Notes: a model not told the origin generated them from the sequence alone. Numbered from the stretch's first letter, positions 16,539-26,134 are shown. The stretch is DNA of 64,000 bases from Pseudomonas lundensis (GCF_001042985.1 NZ_JYKY01000024.1:1-64000); one strand, 5' to 3'. Numbers and translations: made by a program.

Positions 16539-18104
16539 TCAGTTTCCCGAGCAGTCGGTGAACCACTCGCGCCCCTTGAGCATGCCTTGCCAGTAGAACC
16601 ACGGCAGGAAAGACGCCTTGAGGAACCACGCTGACTGACGCGCGACAGTCGGGTCCAGCGGGAACGTTGGCAGCAATTTGCCGCCATAGCCGAACTCGGC
16701 CAGGATCACTTTGCCGTTCTCGACGGTCAGCGGGCACGAACCGTAGCCGTCATAGCGTTTGCTCAGCGCAGCGCCCTTGCGCAGGGCGATCAGGTTTTCA
16801 GCCACCACCACGACTTGCTTGCGCACCGCTGCGGCCGTTTTGGCATTCGGCGTGCCGCACACATCGCCCAGGGCAAAAATCTCCGGATGGCGCGGGTGCT
16901 GCAAGGTGGCCGGGTCGGTTTCAAACCAACCGGCACTGTCCGCCAACGGGCTGCGACGGATCACATCCGGCGCCTGTTGCGGCGGCACGACATGCAACAT
17001 GTCGAATGTTTTCTGCTGACGGCTCACATTGCCGTCAGCGTCCGTCACATCAAACCAGGCCGTTTTGCCAGGGCCGTCGACCTTCACCAGCGTGGACTGA
17101 AACACCAGTGTGGCGTTGTACGCTTCAACGTATTTCATCAAGGGCGGCACAAAGGCCGGGACACCGAACAACGCCGCGCCCGACAGGTTGAACTCGACCG
17201 CTACCGCGTCCAGCACCCCCTGTTTACGCCAGTGGTCACAGGCCAGGTACATGGCTTTTTGCGGCGCGCCTGCGCACTTGATCGGCATGGGCGGCTGGGT
17301 AAACAGCGCCGTACCGCCGCGCAACGTGCGCACCAGCTCCCAGGTATAGGGCGCGAGGTCATAGCGGTAGTTGGAGGTCACGCCATGCTGGCCCAGCGTC
17401 TCTTCCAGGCCCTCGATTTTCTCCCAGGCCAGTTCCAACCCCGGGCAGACGATCAATTGCTGATAGGTCAACTCCTTGCCATCACTGAGCAGCACCACAT
17501 TGCGCTCGGGGGCAAAGGCAGACAGCGACGCCTTGACCCAGGTGGCGCCCTTGGGCATCACGTCAGCCGTGGCACGCACGGTGTTTTTCACGTCATAGGC
17601 GCCGCCACCCACCAACGTCCACGCGGGTTGGTAGTAATGCTCGGCGCTGGGTTCAACCACGGCAATGCGTAACGCCGCATCCCGCTTGAGCAGGCTCGCG
17701 CACACCGAGATCCCGGCCGAGCCGCCGCCGATCACGACGATGTCATACGGTGCCGCTTCGCGAGTGCCACGGGTGGCCAGTTCATACAATTTGGAGGAGC
17801 GATTGCCGGTGCGGCAAAACGCCAGAATCGGCGTCGGCAGTTGCGCCAGTACGGTGCGCATCTGTTCGGCGTCCTGCGCCGTCGCCCCGGTGGTGGCCAC
17901 AGGCACATACGCAAAACTCAACCCCAGGGCCTGCGCGGCGTCGCGGAGCGCGGTGTGCTCGGGTTGTTCGGGGCCGCCTTCATGATCGGGCCGGTTGCAG
18001 ATCACACTGCGAAACCCCTGCCCCGCTAACGTTTGGAGATCAGACTGACCGATTTGACCCGCCACCGAAAAGCACGCGTCGATTCGCTTGATGTTTTGCT
18101 CCAT
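16539..18104 (-). CDS. Fusion of DUF442 tyrosine-phosphatase-like domain and sulfide:quinone oxidoreductase-like flavoprotein
   Basis: About 521 residues in two parts. Residues 1-115 are a TIGR01244/DUF442 domain with the C-x5-R loop FCRTGNRSS. From residue 120 on there is an SQR-type FAD/NAD(P) oxidoreductase: VVIGGGSAGIS, the redox Cys contexts VCPGLEL and PIKCAGAP, and FALGDVCG near the C-terminus. It should oxidise sulfide at the membrane, passing electrons to quinone. In other bacteria DUF442 is fused instead to persulfide dioxygenase; here the dioxygenase is a separate divergent gene. ATG 18104 is favoured over 18122. It follows the BigR-type gene by 50 bp. Confidence 0.87.
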   Translation of the reverse strand: MEQNIKRIDACFSVAGQIGQSDLQTLAGQGFRSVICNRPDHEGGPEQPEHTALRDAAQALGLSFAYVPVATTGATAQDAEQMRTVLAQLPTPILAFCRTGNRSSKLYELATRGTREAAPYDIVVIGGGSAGISVCASLLKRDAALRIAVVEPSAEHYYQPAWTLVGGGAYDVKNTVRATADVMPKGATWVKASLSAFAPERNVVLLSDGKELTYQQLIVCPGLELAWEKIEGLEETLGQHGVTSNYRYDLAPYTWELVRTLRGGTALFTQPPMPIKCAGAPQKAMYLACDHWRKQGVLDAVAVEFNLSGAALFGVPAFVPPLMKYVEAYNATLVFQSTLVKVDGPGKTAWFDVTDADGNVSRQQKTFDMLHVVPPQQAPDVIRRSPLADSAGWFETDPATLQHPRHPEIFALGDVCGTPNAKTAAAVRKQVVVVAENLIALRKGAALSKRYDGYGSCPLTVENGKVILAEFGYGGKLLPTFPLDPTVARQSAWFLKASFLPWFYWQGMLKGREWFTDCSGN

Positions 18105-18154
18105 TGAGCACTCCAGGCACAACTGAAAATGAATGGATCGGGTCCCGCTGCGCG

Positions 18155-18484
18155 TTACTGCTTCAACGCTTGACCACAGTACAAACCGGACAGGGTTTGC
18201 ATGACCGAGACCACTTCGAAACTGGCGAGGGAATAGAAGATGAACTTGCCCATGCGCCGGGTATTGACCAACCCTTCATCGCGCAGCACACCCAACTGTT
18301 GAGACAGCGTGGGCTGACGAATACCGGTCAGCGCCTCAAGCTCGCCCACGTTGCGCTCGCCCTGGGTCAACTGACATAACAGCAACAGGCGATCTTCGTT
18401 GGCCAGCGCCTTGAGCAGCAGGCAGGCTTTGGACGCCGAATCGCGCAGCAGACCGATTTGGTGATGGGTGAGCTGTACAGACAT
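18155..18484 (-). CDS. bigR: BigR/SqrR-type ArsR-family persulfide-sensing repressor
   Basis: A 109-residue ArsR-family winged-helix protein. The recognition helix is in RQPTLSQQLGVLRDEGLV. Two cysteines, Cys37 (in LLLLCQL) and Cys103 (in LYCGQ), are separated by 66 positions, the same spacing as the redox pair of Xylella BigR and Rhodobacter SqrR, which form a polysulfide bridge in the presence of reactive sulfur. It probably represses its own operon (SQR fusion and TSUP exporter) and the divergent dioxygenase. The ATG at 18484 follows AGGGG; the longer upstream frame is not used. Confidence 0.88.
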   Translation of the reverse strand: MSVQLTHHQIGLLRDSASKACLLLKALANEDRLLLLCQLTQGERNVGELEALTGIRQPTLSQQLGVLRDEGLVNTRRMGKFIFYSLASFEVVSVMQTLSGLYCGQALKQ

Positions 18485-18523
18485 TGAAAAAACCCCTGCC
18501 GACATAACGGTCGACAGTTTACG

Positions 18524-18556
18524 ATTCAATAATATATCTTTCAATATATTAAGAAT
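18524..18556. promoter_or_regulatory. AT-rich BigR-type operator
   Basis: Between the divergent repressor and dioxygenase genes lies an almost pure A/T stretch bounded by ATTC (18524-18527) and GAAT (18553-18556), including the palindrome AATATATT (18543-18550). BigR-type repressors bind such AT-rich imperfect palindromes; its position lets one site control both directions. Confidence 0.7.
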
Positions 18557-18580
18557 TGTATCGACTGATGTGAGGCCGCC

Positions 18581-19444
18581 ATGCACCCCGAAATACAGGG
18601 CTTTTACGATCCCGCTACCTCCACCGTCAGCTACGTGGTGTACGCCGCCACGGCGGGCGCCTGCGCGATCATCGACCCGGTGCTCGATTACGATGCCGCC
18701 GCCGGGCGCATCAGCACCCAGAGTGCGGACCGGATCGCCGCCTTTGTCGAGTCCCGTGGCCTGACGGTGCACTGGCTGCTGGAAACCCATGCCCACGCCG
18801 ATCACTTGTCGGCCAGTGCCTACCTGAAGAAAACACTCGGCGGCCAAATTGGCATTGGAGCGCCCATCACCCAGGTGCAGGGTGTGTTCCGCGACCTCTA
18901 CAACCTTGAGCCTGAGTTCCGGCAGGACGGATCACAATTCGACAAATTGTTTACCCCTGACGAGGTGTTTCACATAGGGCCGCTGCACGTGCGCGCCTTG
19001 CATGTGCCCGGCCACACCCCGGCGGACATGGCGTACCAGATCGAAGACAGCCACATTTTTGTCGGTGACACCCTGTTCATGCCCGATGTCGGCACGGCCC
19101 GCTGCGACTTCCCGGGGGGCGACGCGAGGCAACTGTATCAGTCCATAAAACGCCTGCTGTCTATGCCGCCGACCACCCGGTTATACATGTGCCATGACTA
19201 CCCGCCCGAAGGCCGCGACGTGGCCTGGACAACCACCGTGGGTGAACAGCGGGCGCGCAACATCCACGTGAATGACACCCTCGACCTTGAAAGTTTTGTG
19301 GCGATGCGCACCGCCCGTGACGCAACCTTGTCGGTGCCGCAACTCTTGATTCCGGCGATCCAGATCAATATTCGCGCGGGCAACCTGCCGCCTGCCGACG
19401 ACAAAGGCATACACAGCCTGAAAGTCCCGCTGAACCGGTTTTAA
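18581..19444 (+). CDS. Persulfide dioxygenase (ETHE1-like metallo-beta-lactamase fold)
   Basis: A 287-residue MBL-fold protein. Metal ligands are visible in HAHADHL (near residues 65-71), GHTPADM and the Asp of VGDTLF; FMPDVGTARCDFPGGD is typical of the ETHE1/PDO group with a mononuclear iron. It should oxidise glutathione persulfide to sulfite, following sulfide oxidation by the divergent SQR. The start is 25 bp beyond the AT-rich operator. Confidence 0.88.
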   Translation: MHPEIQGFYDPATSTVSYVVYAATAGACAIIDPVLDYDAAAGRISTQSADRIAAFVESRGLTVHWLLETHAHADHLSASAYLKKTLGGQIGIGAPITQVQGVFRDLYNLEPEFRQDGSQFDKLFTPDEVFHIGPLHVRALHVPGHTPADMAYQIEDSHIFVGDTLFMPDVGTARCDFPGGDARQLYQSIKRLLSMPPTTRLYMCHDYPPEGRDVAWTTTVGEQRARNIHVNDTLDLESFVAMRTARDATLSVPQLLIPAIQINIRAGNLPPADDKGIHSLKVPLNRF

Positions 19445-19467
19445 GCCAGCGGGGGGAACAACGCCCA

Positions 19468-19497
19468 CAAAAAAACCGGCCGCAGCCGGTTTTTTTG
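19468..19497. terminator. Bidirectional rho-independent terminator
   Basis: ACCGGC/GCCGGT closes a CGCA loop (19475-19490), with an A-run on the left and a T-run on the right. It can end both the dioxygenase and the convergent RIO kinase transcripts. Confidence 0.9.
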
Positions 19498-19507
19498 CTT
19501 CATCGAA

Positions 19508-20401
19508 TCACTGCATCCACGGTGGAGGCGGCTCTTCGGTTTTGCCCGGGGGAGCCTCATCGGCAGCCCGTACGGCCTGACGGCGTTCTTCATCCAGCCG
19601 CGCCGCTTCGATCTCGCGCATCACTCCGCCGACATCGGCCAGCTCGTCCGGCTCATCAAACTCACCCGTCAACACGCTGCCAGGGTGCAACGTGCCCGCT
19701 TCATACAGCGCCCACATTTCCTTGGCGTATCGGGTCGTCTTCAACTCCGGCGCAAACCGGCCGAAGTACGACGCCATGTTGCCCACGTCACGTTCCAGCA
19801 TGCTGAACGCGTGGTTGTTGCCGGCGGCATCGACCGCTTGCGGCAGGTCGATAATCACCGGGCCGGTCGGGGTCAGCAGCACGTTGAACTCGGACAAGTC
19901 ACCGTGAACCAGACCGGTACACAGCATCAGCACAATCTGCTGAATCAAAAACGCGTGGTATTCACGGGCCTGGTCCGGCTCCAGCACCACGTCGTTCAGA
20001 CGCGGAGCCGCGTCGCCGTATTCGTCGGCCACCAGTTCCATCAACAGCACGCCTTCCAGGAAGTCGAACGGTTTGGGAACCCGCACCCCGGCGCCAGCCA
20101 GACGGAACAGCGCAGCCACTTCGGCGTTTTGCCAGGCGTCTTCGGTCTCTTTACGACCGAACTTCGAGCCTTTGGCCATCGCTCGGGCCTGACGGCTGTT
20201 ACGAACCTTGCGACCCTCCTGATATTCGGCGGCCTGGCGAAAACTTCGTTTGTTAGCCTCCTTGTAAACCTTGGCGCATCGCAGCTCATTGCCGCAGCGG
20301 ACTACGTACACAGCTGCTTCTTTACCACTCATAAGTGGGCGCAGCACCTCGTCGACCAGACCGTCCTCGATCAGGGGTTCTAAGCGTTTTGGAGTCTTCA
20401 T
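19508..20401 (-). CDS. RIO1-family serine protein kinase
   Basis: A 297-residue atypical kinase. The ATP-binding lysine is in LRCAKVYKE (near residue 45), preceded by SGKEAAVYVV; the catalytic loop is HGDLSEFNVLL and the metal-binding Asp is in VIIDLPQAVD. The last 35 residues are acidic, then proline-rich, and probably unstructured. In bacteria the target of RIO1-like kinases is unknown; in archaea and eukaryotes they act on small ribosomal subunit maturation. It is a single gene facing a terminator. Confidence 0.87.
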   Translation of the reverse strand: MKTPKRLEPLIEDGLVDEVLRPLMSGKEAAVYVVRCGNELRCAKVYKEANKRSFRQAAEYQEGRKVRNSRQARAMAKGSKFGRKETEDAWQNAEVAALFRLAGAGVRVPKPFDFLEGVLLMELVADEYGDAAPRLNDVVLEPDQAREYHAFLIQQIVLMLCTGLVHGDLSEFNVLLTPTGPVIIDLPQAVDAAGNNHAFSMLERDVGNMASYFGRFAPELKTTRYAKEMWALYEAGTLHPGSVLTGEFDEPDELADVGGVMREIEAARLDEERRQAVRAADEAPPGKTEEPPPPWMQ

Positions 20402-20605
20402 CAGCTTTTATTGTGGGTCCTTTATTACCAAACACGCGAATGTCACTCGTTATACGGCAATCCGCGCACCACGGGGAGAGGGACGCCGCATTCCAAGTCG
20501 CTTGCAAGCACTCCCTGTACACCTGACAGTCCGGCACATCCTGCGCCAAACCTTCTGAATGATAGACGAGCCCCGATGGGCGAGCACCGCCTGAACGCCC
20601 GACGC

Positions 20606-21400
20606 TCAGTGATGGCGAAACAACTCGCCGGGCGTGGCGCCAAACAGTTTCTTGAACGCGGCGATGAACGCCGACGTCGACTCATAGCCGCAGGACAGAG
20701 CCGCCCGGGTGACGTGAGCACCGTCTTCCAGCACCCGCAACGACGACAGCAAGCGTACCCGCTGGCGCTAGCCACGAAAGCTCAAGCCTGTCTCACGTTG
20801 AAACAATCGCATCAAGGTTTTCTCCGACACGCCCAGCCGGGCCGACCACAGCCCCACGCTGACTTCGGCATCAGGGGTTTCAATTAATTCATTGCACAGC
20901 ACCAGAAGGCGCGGGTGGTGAGGCAATGGCAACGAAAAGCCCACTTCCGGCAATTCGGCCAATTGGTCCAGCAACACACTCACCAGTCGTTGTTCGGGGC
21001 CGCCTGCTTCGGGGTAGTTGGCCGGCAGCGCACAAAAGCGCTTGATCAGCTCGCGGGCCAGCGGCGTGACCTCCAGCACCCGGCAATGATCGGGCGCCCA
21101 CGGGCAGTCTTCACGGCGCACATACAGGCTGCGCATCTCGGCGCGCATTGAGGTCATGACCTCGTGCTCCAGCCCCGCCGGAATCCAGATCCCCCACTGC
21201 GGCGGGGCGAAAAAGCTGCCTTGGTCGGTGTGCACCCCCAATACGCCACTGATGGCGTAAGAAAACTGCACCCAGTCATGCCGATGGCGCGGCGTCCAGG
21301 AACCCGCGCCCAGGCTCTCGGCCCGCGCATAAAGCGGCCGGGGCAGTGCGTCGAGTTGGGGAATCGCCCGTTGAGGGCCGCGTTGTCCGTTGGGCGGCAT
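20606..21400 (-). pseudogene. AraC-family regulator interrupted by an in-frame amber codon
   Basis: The frame from 21400 encodes an N-terminal cupin-like effector domain and the first helix-turn-helix of an AraC protein, then stops at TAG (20768-20770) after GLSFRG. Reading through in the same frame gives another 53 codons, including the second helix-turn-helix (SCGYESTSAFIAAFKKLFG), to a natural TGA at 20606. The family has Trp at this point (FRxWRQRxRLL), so a single TGG to TAG change explains the break. The truncated protein of 210 residues would lack half its DNA-binding domain. It is divergent from a BASS transporter, 82 bp away, its likely target. Confidence 0.88.
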
Positions 21401-21482
21401 GGATTGGCCTTATGTCGCGAGACGTCAGATCAGGCCGACGTTAGGCTATGTCATCAATTCTTACAACATTGCGGTGCCTGCG

Positions 21483-22517
21483 ATGCCTGTGCTCAAACAC
21501 TTCAAACGCGTATTCACTGACTGGTTTCTGTGCGGCATGGTGCTGGCCACGTTTCTGGCGTACCTGTTCCCCGCGTTCGGCAGCACCGGCGGCGCCATGC
21601 ACGCAGAATGGGTCATCAACATCGGCGTGTTCCTGGTGTTCTTCCTGCACGGGGTCAACCTGTCCAGCGAGCAGATCCGCCACGGCCTGAAAAACCTGCG
21701 CCTGCACCTGATGGTGCAAGGCTTCACCTTTGTCGTCTTCCCGCTGATATGGCTGGGGGCCGACCTCCTAATGGGCAGCCATGTCCCGCCGCTGTTGATG
21801 CTGGGCTTTTTCTACCTGTGCGCGCTGCCCTCCACCATCTCATCGTCGGTGGCACTCACCGGCAGCGCGGGCGGCAACGTACCGGCAGCGATTCTCAACG
21901 CCAGCCTGTCGAGCGTGCTGGGGATTTTCCTGACGCCCTTGCTGGTGAGTGTCGTGGTCGGCAGCGGCACAGGCGGAATCGACCTCGGCGCCACCCTGCT
22001 CGACCTCTGCGCCCTGTTGTTGCTGCCGCTGGTGCTGGGGCAACTGGTGCGTCCGCTGTTCGGCCGCTTTTTTGCCCGGCACAAGCGTTACACCAGCATC
22101 GTCGACAAGCTGGTGATTCTGTTGCTGGTGTACGCCGCGTTCTGCAACTCGATGGTCTCAGGGATGTGGCAACAACAGGGATCGTCAGTGATTCTCAGCG
22201 CCTTTGTCGGCAGCGCCGTGCTGCTCGCGGTCATTCTGTGGATGACCACCCGCACCGCCCGTGCGCTGCACTTCAGCACGCCAGATGAAATTGCCGCCGT
22301 GTTCTGCGCCAGCAAGAAATCCCTGGCGGCGGGTGCGCCCATGGCCGCCCTGATTTTCGGCGCCAACCCTGGGCTGGGCTTGATCCTGTTGCCCATCATG
22401 ATCTACCACCCGCTGCAACTGATCGTGTGCTCAGTGATGGCAGAAAACTATGCCAGCCGCCGTCGGCAAGCGGCCGATCCTCTTATCCCCAACGCCCCGG
22501 CCGCGCCGATGCCCTAA
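21483..22517 (+). CDS. Bile acid:sodium symporter (BASS) family transporter
   Basis: About 344 residues with nine or ten membrane spans, of the YfeH/SBF-like group within BASS. The conserved PSTISSSVALTGSAGGNVPAA near residue 120 and the C-terminal AAVFCASKKSLAAGAP are the ion-binding crossover segments. Bacterial members carry organic acids, pantoate or similar small anions. ATG 21483 begins the conserved region; the frame upstream to 21390 overlaps the AraC gene. Loss of the divergent AraC regulator may alter its expression. Confidence 0.85.
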   Translation: MPVLKHFKRVFTDWFLCGMVLATFLAYLFPAFGSTGGAMHAEWVINIGVFLVFFLHGVNLSSEQIRHGLKNLRLHLMVQGFTFVVFPLIWLGADLLMGSHVPPLLMLGFFYLCALPSTISSSVALTGSAGGNVPAAILNASLSSVLGIFLTPLLVSVVVGSGTGGIDLGATLLDLCALLLLPLVLGQLVRPLFGRFFARHKRYTSIVDKLVILLLVYAAFCNSMVSGMWQQQGSSVILSAFVGSAVLLAVILWMTTRTARALHFSTPDEIAAVFCASKKSLAAGAPMAALIFGANPGLGLILLPIMIYHPLQLIVCSVMAENYASRRRQAADPLIPNAPAAPMP

Positions 22518-22525
22518 CGCGCGGG

Positions 22526-23800
22526 TTAACGCTCAATAATCGCGGTGACGCCCTGCCCGCCCGCCGCGCAAATTGAGATCAGCCCGCGCCCTTGGCCGGC
22601 GGCGTCGAGCAACTTGGCGAGGTTGGCCACGATACGCCCGCCAGTGGCCGCAAATGGATGCCCCGCCGCCAACGAACTGCCCTTGACGTTGAGCTTGCTG
22701 CGGTCAATCGCCCCCAGCGGCGCGTCCAGCCCCAGGCGGGTTTTGCAGTACTCGGGGTCTTCCCAGGCTTTCAACGTACAGAGCACCTGTGCTGCAAACG
22801 CTTCGTGTATTTCGTAGTAGTCGAAGTCCTGCAGACTCAGGCCATTACGCGCGAGCAAACGTGGGACGGCATACACCGGGGCCATCAGCAGGCCTTCTGC
22901 ACCGTGTACGAAATCCACCGCTGCGGTCTCTCCATCGCGCAGGTACGCCAGAATCGGCAAGCCACGCGCCTTGGCCCACGCTTCACTGCCCAGCAACACC
23001 ACTGACGCGCCATCGGTCAGCGGCGTCGAGTTACCCGCCGTCAGCGTGCCTTTGGCACTGCGCTCAAAAACCGGCTTGAGCGCGGCCAGTTTTTCCAGGG
23101 TCAAATCCGTGCGCAGGTTGTTGTCCCGAGTCAGGCCCAAAAAGGGCGTGACCAGATCGTCTTCCCAGCCTTCGTGATACGCCGTGGCAAGCGCCTGATG
23201 GCTGTACAGGGCCAAGGCATCCTGATCGGCGCGGGGGATGTGCCAGGTTTGCGCCATCAACTCGCAGTGCTGGCCCATCGACAACCCGGTGCGCGGCTCG
23301 CCATTGCGCGGGAACGCCGGTTTCAAAAACTGCGGACGCAATTGCAGCACGGCTTTGAGCTTGTCCAGCGGCGCCTTGGTGCGGTTGAGCTGCAACAGCC
23401 ACTGACGCAACCCGTCATTCAGGCCAATCGGCACATCGGACGTGGTGTCGACCCCGCCCGCCACCGCGCACTCGATCTGCCCCAAGGCGATTATATTGGC
23501 CACCAGCAAGGCTGCTTCCAGCCCGGTGCCGCACGCTTGTTGCAGATCGTAGGCCGGGGTTTGCGGCGACAGGCGTGAGCCCAGTACACATTCGCGGGTC
23601 AGGCTGAAATCGCGCGCATCCTTGAGCACCGCCCCTGCCACCACTTCGCCCAGACGCTCGCCATGCAGGTTGAAGCGTTCGATCAGCCCTTCCAGCGCAG
23701 CCGTCAGCATCGCCTGATTACTGGCCCTCGCGTACGGCCCGTTAGCCCGGGCAAACGGAATTCGATTACCGCCAATAATCGCTACACGGCGCAAAGTCAT
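22526..23800 (-). CDS. Acetyl-CoA C-acyltransferase (thiolase)
   Basis: A 424-residue degradative-type thiolase. The acyl-accepting Cys is in LQQACGTGLEAAL (near residue 90), the second-half His in YEIHEAFAAQ and the C-terminal Cys in SICAAGGQGV. It is FadI-like in length and likely cleaves 3-ketoacyl-CoA. AAGGGGA precedes the start. It is divergent from a FabG-like reductase and MaoC-like hydratase pair, so the three probably make or break 3-hydroxyacyl chains together. Confidence 0.87.
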   Translation of the reverse strand: MTLRRVAIIGGNRIPFARANGPYARASNQAMLTAALEGLIERFNLHGERLGEVVAGAVLKDARDFSLTRECVLGSRLSPQTPAYDLQQACGTGLEAALLVANIIALGQIECAVAGGVDTTSDVPIGLNDGLRQWLLQLNRTKAPLDKLKAVLQLRPQFLKPAFPRNGEPRTGLSMGQHCELMAQTWHIPRADQDALALYSHQALATAYHEGWEDDLVTPFLGLTRDNNLRTDLTLEKLAALKPVFERSAKGTLTAGNSTPLTDGASVVLLGSEAWAKARGLPILAYLRDGETAAVDFVHGAEGLLMAPVYAVPRLLARNGLSLQDFDYYEIHEAFAAQVLCTLKAWEDPEYCKTRLGLDAPLGAIDRSKLNVKGSSLAAGHPFAATGGRIVANLAKLLDAAGQGRGLISICAAGGQGVTAIIER

Positions 23801-23923
23801 AAGACGTCCCCTTTGATTGAGTAACCATTTGTCGTGACAAGCGTAGGTGCTATCACCCTTTAACGAACGACCCTTGTCTTCCTGTGGTCAACCCTTTGAA
23901 CCCCATGTGTCGGAGAGTGTTCC

Positions 23924-25276
23924 ATGTCAGACCGTTATATCGACTTCGCCAACTCATCCCTCGGCCGACGGTTGGTCGGCGCGGTAGGGCTTGCGTCACC
24001 GGTGCGACTGGAACGCTGGCAAGCCGGACGTCTGCGCCCGGTAGAAGGCCCGCTGCTGATGGGCGGCGGCCCGCTGGTCCGACACATCAAGTCTTTTGCC
24101 AATAAACTCACCGACGCCGTGTTCAGCTATGGCGCCGAGCCCTTGGCCGCCAGCCCGTGGATTCCAGGCCAGGGCCCCGCCCTCAAGGCCGTGGTGTTTG
24201 ATGCCAGCGATGTGCTGCACACCGACCAGCTCAAACAGCTGCGCGAATTTTTCCAGCCGCTGCTGCGTAGCCTGCAACCCGGCGCGCATCTGGTGATCCT
24301 TGGCCGCCCGCCTGAACGTCAACGCGATCCGTTTGCCGCCAGTGCCCAGCGGGCGCTTGAAGGGTTCAGCCGTTCGCTGGCCAAAGAATTGCGCAACGGC
24401 GGCACCCTGCAATTGCTGTACGTCAACGAGGGCGCCGAAGATCAACTGGAAGGGGCGCTGCGGTTTTTCCTGTCGCCCAAAAGCGCCTTTATCAGTGGCC
24501 AGGTGCTGCGCCTGTCTGCCTGCGCAACGCCGGTCAGTGACTGGACGCGACCACTGGCCGGGCGCAAGGCGCTGGTCACCGGCGCGGCCCGCGGCATTGG
24601 CGCAGCCATCGCGGAAACCCTGGCCCGGGACGGCGCCGACGTCATCCTGCTGGACGTGCCAGCGGCCAAAAACGACCTTGAAGCCCTCGCGGCCCGTATC
24701 GGCGGGCGCAGTATCACGCTGGACATTTGTGCTGAAAACGCCGCCCCGCAGCTGATCGAACACTTACCGGAGGGCATCGACATCGTGGTGCACAACGCCG
24801 GCATCACCCGGGACAAAACCCTGGCCAACATGACCCCCGAGTACTGGGACGCAGTGCTGGCGGTCAACCTGAATGCGCCCCAAGTGCTGACCAAAGCCCT
24901 GCTCGACAGCGGCACCCTGCAGGACAACGGGCGCGTCGTTCTGCTCGCCTCCATCAGCGGCATTGCCGGTAATCGCGGGCAAACCAACTACGCCGCGAGC
25001 AAAGCCGGGCTGATCGGTCTGGCGCAAGCCTGGGCGCCGTTGCTCGGTGAGCGCGGCATCAGCATCAACGCCGTGGCGCCGGGCTTTATTGAAACGCAAA
25101 TGACCGCGCACATTCCGTTTGCCCTGCGCGAAGCGGGTCGACGCATGAGTTCGCTGGGCCAGGGCGGTTTGCCCCAGGACGTCGCTGAAGCAGTGGCCTG
25201 GCTCGCTCAACCGGGCTCGGGCGCGATCAGTGGCCAAACGCTGCGGGTGTGCGGCCAAAGCGTGTTGGGGGCCTGA
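23924..25276 (+). CDS. High-molecular-weight 3-ketoacyl reductase (FabG4 type)
   Basis: A 450-residue protein with about 200 N-terminal residues of flavodoxin-like, non-catalytic fold and a C-terminal SDR domain: VTGAARGIGAAIAETLA near residue 218, HNAGITRDKTLANM, Ser in ASISGIAGN and the YAASK motif. This layout marks HMW FabG (FabG4), which reduces 3-ketoacyl-CoA with NADH rather than acting in core fatty-acid synthesis. It ends 3 bp before the MaoC gene. Confidence 0.86.
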   Translation: MSDRYIDFANSSLGRRLVGAVGLASPVRLERWQAGRLRPVEGPLLMGGGPLVRHIKSFANKLTDAVFSYGAEPLAASPWIPGQGPALKAVVFDASDVLHTDQLKQLREFFQPLLRSLQPGAHLVILGRPPERQRDPFAASAQRALEGFSRSLAKELRNGGTLQLLYVNEGAEDQLEGALRFFLSPKSAFISGQVLRLSACATPVSDWTRPLAGRKALVTGAARGIGAAIAETLARDGADVILLDVPAAKNDLEALAARIGGRSITLDICAENAAPQLIEHLPEGIDIVVHNAGITRDKTLANMTPEYWDAVLAVNLNAPQVLTKALLDSGTLQDNGRVVLLASISGIAGNRGQTNYAASKAGLIGLAQAWAPLLGERGISINAVAPGFIETQMTAHIPFALREAGRRMSSLGQGGLPQDVAEAVAWLAQPGSGAISGQTLRVCGQSVLGA

Positions 25277-25279
25277 CCC

Positions 25280-26134
25280 ATGACTGTCCATTGGCTCGAC
25301 CTCGACACCCCGCCGCACTTGCCCGCCCTGTACGCCCGCGCGGCGACCAAGCGCACAATCACCGGCGACACCCTGCCTGATAAAGGGCTGCGTTGCTGGG
25401 TGACGGTGGACGGCAAACCGCTGGAGGCGTTTCGTGAAGTCTGCGACCTGCCTTCCAGCCCGCTGTTGCCACCGACCTACCCGCACCTCCTGGCGTTCGG
25501 GCTGCAAATGCAGTTACTGACCGACAAAGACTTTCCGTTTCCGCTGCTGGGGTTGATCCACCTGAGCAATCAGATTCGCGTGCTGCGGCCCATGGGCGGC
25601 GTGTCTCAACTGCGCATTGGCGTGTCCGCGAACAATCTGCAAAAACACCCCAAAGGTGCGACGTTCGACGTGGTGACTCAGGTGGACGACCTCATCGGAC
25701 CGCTGTGGGAGGCGCAAAGTACCTTGCTGTGCAAAGGCGTCGATTTACCGGGCGACGCGCCCCAGCCTGCTGCGAGTATTGCGAGCGGCATGACCGAGTT
25801 GACGCGCTGGTACGCCCCGGCCGACATCGGGCGCCGTTATGCCAGGGTGTCTGGGGACTACAACCCGATCCACCTGAGCGCCGCCAGCGCCAAGCTGTTC
25901 GATCTGCCGACCGCTATCGCCCACGGGCTGTGGCTTGAAGCCCGCACGCTGGCCGCGTTGAATTCGCACTTGCCTGCGGCCAATGTCGAAATCACGGTGG
26001 ACTTCAAAAAACCGGTGCGCCTGCCCGCCGAAGTGAACTTGCACAGCAGCGAAGCCGGTTCCAGTGGCGACTTTCAGCTCAATGGCCATGCAGACCTGGT
26101 GCACATGGTCGGGCGCTGGCGGCCGTTGAGTTAA
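25280..26134 (+). CDS. MaoC-like enoyl-CoA/acyl dehydratase
   Basis: A 284-residue double hot-dog protein. The hydratase-2 motif is in the C-terminal half: YARVSGDYNPIHLSAASAKLF, with catalytic Asp and His, followed by AIAHGLW. The N-terminal half lacks it and is structural. It should hydrate trans-2-enoyl-CoA to (R)-3-hydroxyacyl-CoA, the step next to the reductase just upstream with which it is translationally coupled. Confidence 0.85.
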   Translation: MTVHWLDLDTPPHLPALYARAATKRTITGDTLPDKGLRCWVTVDGKPLEAFREVCDLPSSPLLPPTYPHLLAFGLQMQLLTDKDFPFPLLGLIHLSNQIRVLRPMGGVSQLRIGVSANNLQKHPKGATFDVVTQVDDLIGPLWEAQSTLLCKGVDLPGDAPQPAASIASGMTELTRWYAPADIGRRYARVSGDYNPIHLSAASAKLFDLPTAIAHGLWLEARTLAALNSHLPAANVEITVDFKKPVRLPAEVNLHSSEAGSSGDFQLNGHADLVHMVGRWRPLS

